Of a DNA stretch of 57,213 nt, positions 17,900 to 27,066 are shown in pieces (within the stretch, counting starts at the first letter, position 1; the number at the start of each line of letters is the position of its first letter). Made by a program: the position numbers and the translations under genes. Source of the DNA: CALOCV01 sp942491955 (lineage in GTDB: Bacteria > Chlamydiota > Chlamydiia > Chlamydiales > CALOCV01); contig CALOCV010000018.1 of the NCBI GenBank assembly GCA_942491955.1, positions 1 to 57,213 of the forward strand. The letters run 5' to 3'. A model generated the notes under the pieces. That model ran no database searches, had not been told where the DNA came from, and worked only from the letters and a program-made list of their open reading frames with translations.

Positions 17900-20517
17900 G
17901 GGTTTGTGCGTATCTGTTTGGTAATCCATTGACGCGCCTCGTTTAATGCCTCATCGAGACGGGATGCATCTTTCCCACCTACCTGTGCTTGCTGTTCTTT
18001 CCCTCCTCCCCCTCCTTGGATAATAGGAGCTAAGTGTTTAGCCAAAAGGCCTGCGTGCAAAGAAGAGACGTTATGGAGATGGATCACAATGTGGCATTTG
18101 TCACCTTGTTTAGCTCCTAAAATAACGACTCCTTGAGACATTTTATCGGCAAGAGCAGAAGCAATAGGACGAAGGGCATCCGCCTCTGTTGGAAGAGATT
18201 GGATGATTAAGGGGATGGTCTCGATTTCCTCTTTTTGAGAGAAGAGGGTGTTCACAAGAGTATTTTGTTGTGCCTGTTGCCACTCCTTTTGCTCTTGTTG
18301 TAAAGAGGTATTTTCTTCAATGAGTTTATGGATGCGTTCTTCGAGTTTTTGTGGGGAAGTTTTTAAAGAGGAGGCAATGGTTGCTAAGCGTTGTTCCGGT
18401 TCTCGTGCCAGTTGTTCCGCTTCAGGACCCGTTACCGCTTCGATACGTCGGACGCCAGCGGCGATGCTCATCTCTTTGGCAATCCGAAAATAGCCAATAT
18501 TTCCCGTTGAAGAGGTGTGTGTGCCACCGCAGAGTTCTTTAGAAAAATCGATATCGATGACGCGAACGGAAGAATCGTACTTATCACCAAAAAACTGTTT
18601 GATATCGCGACGCGACTGTGCCTCTGCATAGGAGATTTCGTATACCTCTACAAGGCGGTTTTCTCGGATTTTTTTGTTAACAAGATCTTCAATAGCGGTA
18701 ATTTCTTCGTTTAAGACCGCTTTGTGGTGGTTGAAATCAAAACGGAGGCGGGACGCGTCGACGATCGATCCTGCTTGACGGACATGTCCTCCTAAAATCT
18801 CTTGAAGAGCCCAGTGGAGGAGGTGCGTTGCGGTGTGGTTATTGGCAATCGCCTGTCGGCGATGCGTATCAATGGTAGCGACAATTTCCGCTCCGATGAC
18901 CAGTTCCCCTTTTTTTAATGTTCCGATGTGGGTGATGACCTGTTTGTAGGGTTCCTGTGTTTTTTCTACGGAGAGTAGAAGGTTGGTATTCGATAGCGTT
19001 CCCGTATCACCTACTTGTCCCCCCTTTTCTGCGTAGAAGGGGGTTTGATTGAGGACTACCATCCCTTTTTGTCCTTCGACAAGGGTATCGACAGCTTCGC
19101 CATCGACAAAAATGCCGATGACAGTGCTTGTTGTCGCATCTTTTTCGTATCCTACAAATATCGAGGGGCCTTGTTCTTCTAGAAAGCGGGCAAAGAGGTT
19201 TTCGTCAACCCGTTGTTCTTCTCCTTTGTGTGCTCGCCGGGAGAGTTCGCGTGCCTCTTCTTCGCGCTTTTCATACCCGGGGATGTCGACAGAGAGAGCG
19301 GCGTCTTTGGCAAGGAGGAGGATTTCTTCTAAAGGGAGGCCATAAGTATCTTTGAGGCGAAACGCCTCATCGCCAGCGATCTGGTTGTCGTGGTGGTGGG
19401 CTTGGTCGACGATTTTTTGTAGAAGGTTACCCCCTTTGCGCAAGGTGCGGAAGAAGCCCTCTTCTTCGAGGAAGAGGATCTCTTCGATCGATGTTTTTGC
19501 TGCAATGAGTTCGGGATAATCCTCTCCCATGGTATCTACAAGAGTGGGGAGGAGTTTTCCCAAAAAAGGCTCTGTGAAGCCGAGCATCTTTCCGTACCGG
19601 ACAGCGCGGCGGAGGACTTTGCGCAAGACATAACCACGTTCAATGTTGCTTGGTTGGACGCCATCGGCAATAGCAAAGGCAAGGCAACGGAGATGATCGG
19701 CGATCACATGGTAAGGGGCGACCTCTTTTCCATAAGGACGTTGCGACAAAGCAGCGATTTTTTCGATGAGAGATCGGAGGATATCAGTAGCGAAAACATC
19801 ATCGACTCCCATCACAAGGCTCATCACCCGTTCGAGTCCCGCACCGGTATCAATCGATGGTTTCTTGAGTTGGGAGAGGCTTCCATCGATCTCCCGTTGG
19901 TATTGCATGAAGACCAAGTTCCAATACTCAAAAAAACGATTTCCTTCTTTATCTTCAGAAGGAGAAGAGGCCTTGCCATAAGAGGGACCTTTGTCAAAGA
20001 GGAGCTCCGAGCAGGGGCCGCAAGGTCCTGTATCGCCCATCGACCAAAAGTTTTCTTTCTCTCCAAAGCGGGTGATTCTCTTTTCAGGAACAAAGGCGCG
20101 CCACAGTTCAAAGGCTTCGTCATCATCGGTGAAGACGGTAGGCCATATTTGTTCGGGGGGAAATCCAAAAATGGTGGTCGAAACCTCCCAAGCAAAAGCG
20201 ATCGCCTCTTTTTTAAAGTAATCGCCGAAGGAGAAATTGCCCAGCATCTCAAAAAAAGTGAGATGGCGACTCGTATGTCCGACATTTTCCAGATCGTTGT
20301 GTTTCCCTCCAACACGGATGCATTTTTGGCTTGAAGCGGCTTTTTTGTAATCTCGCGCGTCTTTCTCTAGGAAGAGGTCTTTAAAGGGGTTCATTCCCGC
20401 ATTGGTGAAAAGAAGGGTTGGATCGTTATGAGGGACGACAGGAGAAGAGGGGACAAGGGTGTGGCCTTTCTCTTGGAAATAAGAAAGAAAACGACGACGC
20501 AATTGGTGGCTATTCAT
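17896..20517 (-). CDS. alaS: Alanyl-tRNA synthetase
   Basis: 873 aa, full length. The N-terminal class II core starts with the conserved FLSYFQEKGH and PHNDPTLLFTNAGMNPFKD region. The editing domain has the zinc-binding HTATH motif and CGGTH further on. The C-terminal DHHA1 region ends with the Gly-rich GGGGGKEQQAQVGG motif. It is cotranscribed with mfd, overlapping by 4 nt. It starts 165 bp from the divergently transcribed exporter genes that open the island. Confidence 0.97.
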   Translation of the reverse strand: MNSHQLRRRFLSYFQEKGHTLVPSSPVVPHNDPTLLFTNAGMNPFKDLFLEKDARDYKKAASSQKCIRVGGKHNDLENVGHTSRHLTFFEMLGNFSFGDYFKKEAIAFAWEVSTTIFGFPPEQIWPTVFTDDDEAFELWRAFVPEKRITRFGEKENFWSMGDTGPCGPCSELLFDKGPSYGKASSPSEDKEGNRFFEYWNLVFMQYQREIDGSLSQLKKPSIDTGAGLERVMSLVMGVDDVFATDILRSLIEKIAALSQRPYGKEVAPYHVIADHLRCLAFAIADGVQPSNIERGYVLRKVLRRAVRYGKMLGFTEPFLGKLLPTLVDTMGEDYPELIAAKTSIEEILFLEEEGFFRTLRKGGNLLQKIVDQAHHHDNQIAGDEAFRLKDTYGLPLEEILLLAKDAALSVDIPGYEKREEEARELSRRAHKGEEQRVDENLFARFLEEQGPSIFVGYEKDATTSTVIGIFVDGEAVDTLVEGQKGMVVLNQTPFYAEKGGQVGDTGTLSNTNLLLSVEKTQEPYKQVITHIGTLKKGELVIGAEIVATIDTHRRQAIANNHTATHLLHWALQEILGGHVRQAGSIVDASRLRFDFNHHKAVLNEEITAIEDLVNKKIRENRLVEVYEISYAEAQSRRDIKQFFGDKYDSSVRVIDIDFSKELCGGTHTSSTGNIGYFRIAKEMSIAAGVRRIEAVTGPEAEQLAREPEQRLATIASSLKTSPQKLEERIHKLIEENTSLQQEQKEWQQAQQNTLVNTLFSQKEEIETIPLIIQSLPTEADALRPIASALADKMSQGVVILGAKQGDKCHIVIHLHNVSSLHAGLLAKHLAPIIQGGGGGKEQQAQVGGKDASRLDEALNEARQWITKQIRTNP

Positions 20518-20576
20518 AGCAAAACAGTATATAAGAAGTCACTGGATTTTTTCCAGTTTGTGGTAATATACCCTAA

Positions 20577-20650
20577 ACCACTTCAAGAATTGGGTTTCTG
20601 GCTTTGAGAAAACCCATAAATCCAATTCTTGGTGTGAAGATAGGTTCTAA
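20577..20650. repeat. Palindromic element with an AGGTTCT end between alaS and the exporter
   Basis: AACCACTTCA...TGTGAAGATAGGTTCT encloses the inverted pair CAAGAATTGGGTTT / AAACCCATAAATCCAATTCTTG. The ends match the CTTCA...GAAGACAGGTTCT motifs at 41816-41870 and 53193-53235. It marks the left edge of the extra region and lies within a divergent promoter interval. Confidence 0.6.
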
Positions 20651-20682
20651 CGATAAAAAACCCGAAACTCAGATAAAGACAA

Positions 20683-21672
20683 ATGAAAGAAGTTATCAGA
20701 GCCACACGAATATCAAAAAAATTTTTCACTAGAGAAATGGCTCCAAGTTTCTGGGGCTCTCTCAAAGCGCTTTTTTCTGCTCCCACGCGAGAGATTGATG
20801 CGGTAAAAGAACTCTCTTTTTCCATCAAAGAGGGGGAAAGGGTAGCGTTTATTGGTTCGAATGGGGCTGGCAAATCCACTACGATCAAAATATTTACTGG
20901 AATCCTTCACCCCACTTCTGGAAGTTTAGAAGTTTTGGGATTAGTGCCTTGGAAGGATCGACATGCCTTAGGTTATCAAATAGGGACGGTGTTTGGTCAA
21001 AGAACGCAGCTGTGGTACCACTTACCTCCTTATGATACCTTTAATTTGTTGTCAAAAATTTATGAAATGGACCTGTTATCTTATAAAAAACGCATTCAAG
21101 AATTGATCGATCTTTTTGCGTTGTCTTCTTTTTTAAATAAACCCGTGAGGCAACTCTCTTTAGGGGAACGTATGCGTTGCGAAATTGTTGCAAGCTTGCT
21201 TCATAGACCTAAAATTCTATTTCTTGACGAACCTACTATTGGCTTAGATATCAATGCAAAACTGTTAATTCGAAATTTGTTGAATAAACTATCAAAAGAC
21301 TATGGAACAACGTTATTTCTGACCTCGCATGATACCACTGATATAGAACAAGTTTGTGATAGAGTGATCGTTCTTGATAAAGGAAATGTGATTGCCGATA
21401 CGTCCCTTCTAAATTTAAAAAAAACTTATAATAAGAAAAAAATTATTACTCTTGTTACTGGGCAAGAAAAAATTTCTTTAAATTTCCCAGGAATAAAGAT
21501 TTTAGAAAATAACCATTTTCATTTTCGATGTGAGGTTAATGTGGAAATAACCCCGATTGATCGCATCATCCATGAGGCATTAAAGACGACTAACCTAAAA
21601 GATATTACTATAGAAGACCTATCCATGGAAGAAGTCATTCGTTTATTGTATGCATCAAATACCACATCTTGA
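20683..21672 (+). CDS. ABC exporter ATP-binding protein (ABC-2 type)
   Basis: 329 aa. Walker A GSNGAGKST (about 66-74), signature LSLGERMRCE, Walker B ILFLDEPTIGLD and switch His in LTSHDTTDIEQ. The ~100-residue C-terminal extension is typical of drug or glycan ABC-2 exporters. It pairs with the two permeases that follow. It opens the unusual biosynthetic region, so a role in exporting the product, or in immunity to it, is a reasonable inference. No strong ribosome site is seen before the ATG. Confidence 0.9.
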   Translation: MKEVIRATRISKKFFTREMAPSFWGSLKALFSAPTREIDAVKELSFSIKEGERVAFIGSNGAGKSTTIKIFTGILHPTSGSLEVLGLVPWKDRHALGYQIGTVFGQRTQLWYHLPPYDTFNLLSKIYEMDLLSYKKRIQELIDLFALSSFLNKPVRQLSLGERMRCEIVASLLHRPKILFLDEPTIGLDINAKLLIRNLLNKLSKDYGTTLFLTSHDTTDIEQVCDRVIVLDKGNVIADTSLLNLKKTYNKKKIITLVTGQEKISLNFPGIKILENNHFHFRCEVNVEITPIDRIIHEALKTTNLKDITIEDLSMEEVIRLLYASNTTS

Positions 21673-21724
21673 CAAAATCACTCAAACACCAATCAAACCG
21701 ATCGTTTTGCAAAAGTGTAGTGTA

Positions 21725-22504
21725 ATGGGAAAATATTTTTCGATTTTTCACCTCTCTTGCAATCGTGCTGTTAGAAATTACAAAGCCTTAATAGGGCTTA
21801 GTATTTTTTTAATGACCTGTTTGCTTATTTTTTCTAACCTTTGGAAAGTCGTCGCTGCCAAGACAGGGATCGACATTCTGAACCCCGACCTACTTCTTTG
21901 GTATATCGCTTTGAATGAATGGGTACTTGTTTCTATTCCTGATGTACAAGATGACATTGAACAGGATTTGCGTAGTGGAAGGTTGGCTTACCAGTTGCCA
22001 AGACCTATGTCGTATCTTGGTGGTGTATTTGCAGAAGGTTTGGGAATTTTAACTGTGAATTTGATCGTATTGGGGTGTGTCACTTTTATTTTTTCTTGGT
22101 TACAAGTGGGAGTGTGTCCTTTCCATTTTACAGGATTCGTTCTCATTGTTATTTTCGGTTTTATGTCTGGCTTATTAAGTATGATTTATCTCATGTTAAT
22201 TGGACTATCGTCGTTTTGGTTACATGATGTAGCGCCATTTTATTGGATTTGGGAAAAATTCCTTTTTATGTTTGGGGGACTGATCTTGCCACTCGCTGTC
22301 TATCCTCAATGGATGCAAACCCTTGCTCGCTTTACCCCATTCCCATCTATTTTAGGAGAAAGAAGCGCCTTAGTGTTTGATTTGAGTCCGACGCATGTTT
22401 TTAGTTGGATAGGATCTTTACTGGGTTGGACTGTATTAGGATGGATCTGCTTGATTCTTTTTTATCGCAAGAGTCTCACCATTTTAAACATTGAGGGAGG
22501 ATGA
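21725..22504 (+). CDS. ABC-2 exporter permease, first subunit
   Basis: About 259 aa with six hydrophobic segments. It resembles the DUF990/ABC2_membrane_6-like permeases that occur as adjacent pairs. The frame is open from 21650, but that would overlap the ATPase gene and add a polar tail; MGKYFSIFHLSCNRAVRNYK at 21725 looks like the usual N-terminus. The cytoplasmic loop carries IEQDLRSGRLAYQLPRPMS, a family hallmark (RSG.L...L.RP). It ends in ATGA overlap with the next permease, behind a GGGAGG site. Confidence 0.8.
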   Translation: MGKYFSIFHLSCNRAVRNYKALIGLSIFLMTCLLIFSNLWKVVAAKTGIDILNPDLLLWYIALNEWVLVSIPDVQDDIEQDLRSGRLAYQLPRPMSYLGGVFAEGLGILTVNLIVLGCVTFIFSWLQVGVCPFHFTGFVLIVIFGFMSGLLSMIYLMLIGLSSFWLHDVAPFYWIWEKFLFMFGGLILPLAVYPQWMQTLARFTPFPSILGERSALVFDLSPTHVFSWIGSLLGWTVLGWICLILFYRKSLTILNIEGG

Positions 22505-23295
22505 ATAACGCGCTGAAAACGGTCATTTTTTTCTCTTACCTCCTCAAACTCAGCATCAGGACATCTATAAGCAAGCGGGGTGCCTTTCTGATTGAGTTAA
22601 GTTTGATGATCGTTAATAATCTCATTTTTTTCTCTATTTGGTGGATTTTTTTTCGACAGTTTAAAAGCATTTTGGGATGGCAATTCGAGGATATGTTGGT
22701 TTTGATAGCCGTTGGAACAGGAAGTAATGGGCTAATGGGTATATGTTTTGGTGGAGTAAAAAAACCCTCTCTTATCATATTGGATGGGGGTCTAGATTCC
22801 TACATGACCCAACCGAAAAACTTACTCCTACATATAGCTGGCTCTAAGTCTTTTGCAAAAGGTTGGGGTCATTTAATGACAGCCGTACTCCTTCTTTGTA
22901 CCGGAGGAATGATATCTTTTTATTCTATTCCTTTCATTTTTTTTAGTATTTTGAATGGATGTGTGGTTTTTACTTCGATTAACATTATTGCTCATAGTCT
23001 CCCTTTTTGGATGGGTTCTATTGAAAGTGTTTCCAAAAAATACTGTGATGCACTTTTTCTTTTCACTCTTTATCCGACCAACATTTACTCAGGGTTATTG
23101 CAGTGGATTATGTTTACATTGATTCCCGCGGGAGTGATTAGCTATCTTCCTGTGGAGCTTGTTCGAAATTTTTCCTGGTATCGATTGCTCCTATTGATGT
23201 TAAGTTCATCAAGCTTTTTTATCCTGGCATCTTCGATTTTTTATTATGGACTCAAACAATACGAATCTGGAAACAAATTTGGTGTTCGTTCTTAG
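22501..23295 (+). CDS. ABC-2 exporter permease, second subunit
   Basis: 264 aa, about six TM helices, overlapping the previous gene by 4 nt with GGGAGG just upstream. The loop ILDGGLDSYMTQPKNLLL matches the position and style of the paired permease's RSGRLAYQL..P motif. Together the three genes form a complete exporter (one ATPase, heterodimeric membrane part). The substrate is unknown; the neighbouring biosynthetic genes suggest a small phosphonate or amino-acid-like compound. Confidence 0.8.
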   Translation: MNNALKTVIFFSYLLKLSIRTSISKRGAFLIELSLMIVNNLIFFSIWWIFFRQFKSILGWQFEDMLVLIAVGTGSNGLMGICFGGVKKPSLIILDGGLDSYMTQPKNLLLHIAGSKSFAKGWGHLMTAVLLLCTGGMISFYSIPFIFFSILNGCVVFTSINIIAHSLPFWMGSIESVSKKYCDALFLFTLYPTNIYSGLLQWIMFTLIPAGVISYLPVELVRNFSWYRLLLLMLSSSSFFILASSIFYYGLKQYESGNKFGVRS

Positions 23296-23420
23296 GGACG
23301 GTCTGGGATGTTTTAATCTCGATTGATGACACGCTTGAAGTCTCTCATAAATTTCTTGCAAAAATCTCAAGGTTGTCGTTTACTCCTCCCATGGCGAGTG
23401 AGTAGTATTAGGTGGGACGG

Positions 23421-24260
23421 GTGATTTACCATTTAGTAGACGACTGTTTTGTTTCAGAAAAAAAAACGCATATTAATGCATTGGATCTCGGACTTCTGAG
23501 AGGGTATGGGGTGTTTGATTATGTACAACTCTATCAAGGGAAGCCTTTTCATCTTCTTGACCACTTACAGCGTTTGAAATGGTCAGCAGAACAAATTGAA
23601 CTCCCTCTTTCTAAAAGCGTAGAAGAGATTGAAGACCTTGTTTTACGGTTAATTGCAAAAAACCCATCTATTGATGCGGGCATCCGACTTCTTGTGACAG
23701 GTGGCCTAATTGGGAAAGACTCACTGTTGTCCGCTGCTCATTCCACGTTGCTGATGCTTTTTCAACCTTTCGTACCTTATCCATCGCGATACTATACAGA
23801 AGGCATGCGTGTTGTCACAACGAACTTAAGGCGTATGAATCCTTGTGTAAAAGCAACGGATTATATTCCTGCCGTCTTAGCTATGAAAAAGGCTTGTAGG
23901 GCATCTTTTGATGATGCGCTCTACCTCAATTGTTCGGAAGAACTTTTGGAAGCGACTACGAGCAATCTTTTTTTCTTTAAAAAAGGAAAGTGGATAACGG
24001 CTAAAGATGAGCAAGTTGTCAATGGAGTGACTCGAAGCATTTTTCTTAAATTAATACAACTTGATTTCCCGATTGAATTTCGTGCTCTGCATATTAGTGA
24101 AATTGGGTCGTGTGAGGAGGCGTTTCTCTGCTCAAGTGTGAAAGATGCCATCCCTCTTGTACAAATTGATGACAAGATAGTTGGAAATGGGCTTCCAGGA
24201 TCCGTCACAACGCGATTGCGGCGGTTGTTTCATACGTATTTAAAAGACTATTTTCCTTAA
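23421..24260 (+). CDS. Class IV aminotransferase (BCAT/D-amino-acid transaminase/ADC-lyase family)
   Basis: About 279 aa from GTG 23421 (another GTG at 23412; AGGTGGGA serves as ribosome site). PLP lysine in NPCVKATDYIP and the cofactor-binding Glu plus SN loop in LLEATTSNLFFF. The fold is that of branched-chain and D-amino-acid aminotransferases, which swap amino groups between 2-oxoacids. Sequence alone does not fix the substrate. In context it could transaminate phosphonopyruvate or a downstream phosphono-oxoacid. Four bases separate it from the citrate-synthase homologue. Confidence 0.85.
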   Translation: MIYHLVDDCFVSEKKTHINALDLGLLRGYGVFDYVQLYQGKPFHLLDHLQRLKWSAEQIELPLSKSVEEIEDLVLRLIAKNPSIDAGIRLLVTGGLIGKDSLLSAAHSTLLMLFQPFVPYPSRYYTEGMRVVTTNLRRMNPCVKATDYIPAVLAMKKACRASFDDALYLNCSEELLEATTSNLFFFKKGKWITAKDEQVVNGVTRSIFLKLIQLDFPIEFRALHISEIGSCEEAFLCSSVKDAIPLVQIDDKIVGNGLPGSVTTRLRRLFHTYLKDYFP

Positions 24261-24264
24261 AAAC

Positions 24265-25521
24265 ATGAAAAAGGTTGCCATGACAATAACTACAAGTATG
24301 GATTTGAACGAAATTTTTTCTGTAAATGAAGAAGGGGAGTATACCATTCTTCACTTTAAAAAAACCGTAGACAAATTGATGATTTATGATCCAGGTCTTT
24401 ATCACACAGCAATATGTAAAAGCGCTCTTTGCAAAATTGATAAAGAGGATGGAAAATTGTACTACAGAGGGAAGTCTGTTGAAGAGCTGCTTGAATTAGA
24501 TTTCCTTGATGTTGCGTATTTACTCATTTTTGGAGAAAACAATAAAAAAAAGACGGCTTTTAAGGGATTCGTGAGCGACTATTTTCGGCTCTTAGAAGAA
24601 CAAAAAGTGGTCATTGATGCTATTCCTTTTACTACTCATCCCATGGATCTTTTAGCTATTGCCACTATTGCATTGGGTGGAATACAACATAAATATTTAA
24701 AAAATGGCTCGGATATTGTTGAACAAGTAGGTTTTCTCATTGCCCAAGTTGCCATTACGGTTGTTTACCGTTACGTCACGATACACCAATTGGTTTGGGA
24801 AGAAGTCCAATACGACGTCTCCTATGCTGAAAAAATTTTTTTCCAAATGCATGCAGGAAAAGACCGTAATCATTTAAAAAAACTGGCCAACGTATTTAAT
24901 ACCATTTTGATTCTTCATGCTGAGCATGGACAGAATTGTTCTGCGACAACTGTACGAAGTGTAGCAAGCGCGCGTAGCAATATTTATACAGCTGTGGCAT
25001 CAGGAATGGCGGCTTTTAATGGTAGTATTCATGGAGGAGCTAGTCAACTTGTCTCAATCATGTACGAAGAATTATTGGAAAGCGGACTGGATGTAGATTC
25101 TTATGTTGATAAAAAAATTGAAAACAAAAATTTGCTTATGGGTTTTGGGCAGAGAACATATAACCGAATTCCAAACTGTTGGGATCCTAGGGTAGAAAAA
25201 ATGTATCAAATACTTATCGATCCATTGTTTGATTTTCCAGAGGTTACAAAACATAGGGATATGGCTGTTCAGTTAATAGAACGTGTGTCTAAGGATGCAT
25301 TTTTTAAAAAACGAAATATCACTCCAAATCCCGATCTCTTTAACTGCATTTTTTACACCCTCTTTGGGGTGCCAAAAGAGATGAACACGTGTATGTTGGC
25401 TTTAGGTAGGATTGTCGGCTGGGTTGCGAATTTTATAGAACATAATAGAGATTCTTATCCTCTTATGCGCCCTTGTGATATGACAAAAAGTGATGCCGAT
25501 TTTGGCTCATTTCAAGTGTAA
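24265..25521 (+). CDS. Citrate synthase homologue with altered active site; candidate phosphonomethylmalate synthase
   Basis: 418 aa, citrate synthase fold throughout. Conserved: LHAEHGQNCSATTVR (218-231), catalytic His256 in SIHGGAS, and Asp357 in NPDLFN, aligned with E. coli His264 and Asp362. Not conserved: the GHRVYK motif is FGQRTYN, so the oxaloacetate-binding His305 is Gln296. The C-terminal RPR is RPC (402-404), losing a citrate-binding Arg. This suggests a different oxoacid partner for acetyl-CoA. Psf2 of Pseudomonas syringae, also citrate synthase-like, condenses acetyl-CoA with phosphonopyruvate. The adjacent PEP mutase makes that reading attractive, though unproven. ATG 24280, with AAAGG upstream, may be the true start. 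Confidence 0.85.
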   Translation: MKKVAMTITTSMDLNEIFSVNEEGEYTILHFKKTVDKLMIYDPGLYHTAICKSALCKIDKEDGKLYYRGKSVEELLELDFLDVAYLLIFGENNKKKTAFKGFVSDYFRLLEEQKVVIDAIPFTTHPMDLLAIATIALGGIQHKYLKNGSDIVEQVGFLIAQVAITVVYRYVTIHQLVWEEVQYDVSYAEKIFFQMHAGKDRNHLKKLANVFNTILILHAEHGQNCSATTVRSVASARSNIYTAVASGMAAFNGSIHGGASQLVSIMYEELLESGLDVDSYVDKKIENKNLLMGFGQRTYNRIPNCWDPRVEKMYQILIDPLFDFPEVTKHRDMAVQLIERVSKDAFFKKRNITPNPDLFNCIFYTLFGVPKEMNTCMLALGRIVGWVANFIEHNRDSYPLMRPCDMTKSDADFGSFQV

Positions 25522-25700
25522 TACCAATCCTAATAAGTGTGAAAATTGGATTCAAGATTTTTTTTTTGCGAAATTTGTTTTGGAGATCGCAATGAATTCT
25601 TGTGAGTTTGCAAGATAGAAAAGTAGATTTCGTAAAAAAAGATGGAGATCCATTTGTGCGTTTATTTATTGCGTTTGGTACTATTTACTAGAATTGGTAT
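25521..25700. mobile_element. MITE-like element, copy 1 (diverged)
   Basis: Begins ATACCAAT (25521-25528) and ends ATTGGTAT (25693-25700). The interior shares TTTGCGAAATTTGTTTTGGA and the GAGATCGCA...TTGTGAGTTTGCAAGAT core with the copies at 34237 and 42030. It has no coding capacity. It overlaps the stop codon of the citrate-synthase gene and supplies the last codons of the oxidoreductase on the other strand, filling the convergent gap. Confidence 0.8.
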
Positions 25701-27066
25701 AAAGACAGGTTTCTAAGCTTCTGTCATTTTGTAGTATCCGCTCGCTGCGGATTTGGGAATAGATAAGATTGAGGAGATGCATGGTATTTCGATGTGACTG
25801 GAGCGAAGAATTTCCATCTCTTCCATGTAAAAATTCTTTTAATTGCCATTCCCGAGCACATTGATTTAGAGAGGCGGTTCTTTCGATGAAAGGAGCCATA
25901 TCAAACAAATCTTCTCTTGTCATTTGAATAATCGGTTTTCGATGGACTAGAAGGGGGCTGTGCATAATAAGGATGGTAAAATCTTCTGTGGGGTAAGCTT
26001 GAGAATCAAATTTTTTGAGGGGGTTGCAGGTCACATGCGCAGAAGCGAGATGACCAATATGAACAATGACATGTTCTTGTCTTGCTCTCCACTTGGCTTC
26101 CACTGAGGGAGTACTACTTATCCTTTTAGAGACGGATGTATTTATTAATTTGACGGAAAAATTGGAAAGAAGTTGACCCCTTTTTTTTGCTTGTCCAATG
26201 AGTAAGAAATCGGTCTCACCAGAATGGCGTAAGCCGCCGTACTTTTCCCGGAGAGATGGGTGTGGGTCGGACAAACGCTGAGCTGAATCGTTGCCTATAC
26301 TGGTTAATTGTTCTTCTGCACTCGTGTAGATGAGCTTTAAAGAATACTCCACTTCGTTGATGTCGTTGAATGAAAGAAAGGAGACGAGTAGATCGATGTA
26401 GTGGTATCCAGAATGGAGTAATAGACCATAACCATATTTAAAAGGGTGATGTTCTTGTTGGACATATTCTATAGGTGTTACCCAATTTCCATTTGCAAAA
26501 TGAATATCGATAGACGTAACCGGCACCTGTTCTCTTTGGGTAAAAAGACGTAAGTAATCCATTAACCATAAATATCCAAAATGCGCTCGTCTTTCACAGG
26601 AGACAACGACGTTTACCTGAGCCTTTTCAGCACTTGTTACTATTTCTTCATAGTCCAATAAGAGGGTATCCATCTTTCTAGTGTCAAGAAAAGCGCAGGG
26701 TGGCTTGTCCATAAAAAGTGGAAAGCGATGTTTAAATGCCCAGAGTGCGTAGGATTTGCGCACCTTTGGTTCAGTGCATAAGATCACGGCATCTACTGGA
26801 GAGAGGTCTATCCTATTGGCTACTGCAGTTTCAATCTCGTCTACCGATATGGTATTCCGAAAAGAATCATCGAAGAACAAGGTTTTCATTGGTTTAGATT
26901 TTTTGTCTTTAAAAAAATCCAAAACCACTGTTTTTTTTTCTTGCAAATCGATTACAAGTGAAATGATAGCTCCTTGTTCTTCTAAGACGGGGTGGTATCT
27001 TTTTTGGTAATGGGGCCCACATCCAATGACGATCAGATTACGATGTGTGGCATGTGAAAGGGGCAT
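25681..27066 (-). CDS. Gfo/Idh/MocA-like NAD(P)-dependent oxidoreductase
   Basis: 461 aa. N-terminal Rossmann fold with LIVIGCGPHYQKRYHPVL (GxGxxxxxxY variant of the usual GxGxxG). The end of the nucleotide domain shows AVILCTEP and PLFMDKPPC, with the family Lys of the DKP motif. C-terminal domain with IDIHFANGNW and SGYHYIDLLV, where a catalytic His is expected. It oxidises or reduces a hydroxyl/keto group on an unknown substrate. The final residues YTNSSK are encoded by the MITE end, so the native C-terminus may have been replaced. Its start overlaps PEP mutase by 29 nt, indicating an operon. Confidence 0.75.
   Translation of the reverse strand: MPLSHATHRNLIVIGCGPHYQKRYHPVLEEQGAIISLVIDLQEKKTVVLDFFKDKKSKPMKTLFFDDSFRNTISVDEIETAVANRIDLSPVDAVILCTEPKVRKSYALWAFKHRFPLFMDKPPCAFLDTRKMDTLLLDYEEIVTSAEKAQVNVVVSCERRAHFGYLWLMDYLRLFTQREQVPVTSIDIHFANGNWVTPIEYVQQEHHPFKYGYGLLLHSGYHYIDLLVSFLSFNDINEVEYSLKLIYTSAEEQLTSIGNDSAQRLSDPHPSLREKYGGLRHSGETDFLLIGQAKKRGQLLSNFSVKLINTSVSKRISSTPSVEAKWRARQEHVIVHIGHLASAHVTCNPLKKFDSQAYPTEDFTILIMHSPLLVHRKPIIQMTREDLFDMAPFIERTASLNQCAREWQLKEFLHGRDGNSSLQSHRNTMHLLNLIYSQIRSERILQNDRSLETCLYTNSSK

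Noticed and set aside
20521..20682. Riboswitch or T-box before the exporter or alaS
   Set aside because: The dyads match the dispersed repeat family; no T-box specifier or conserved aptamer motif was seen.
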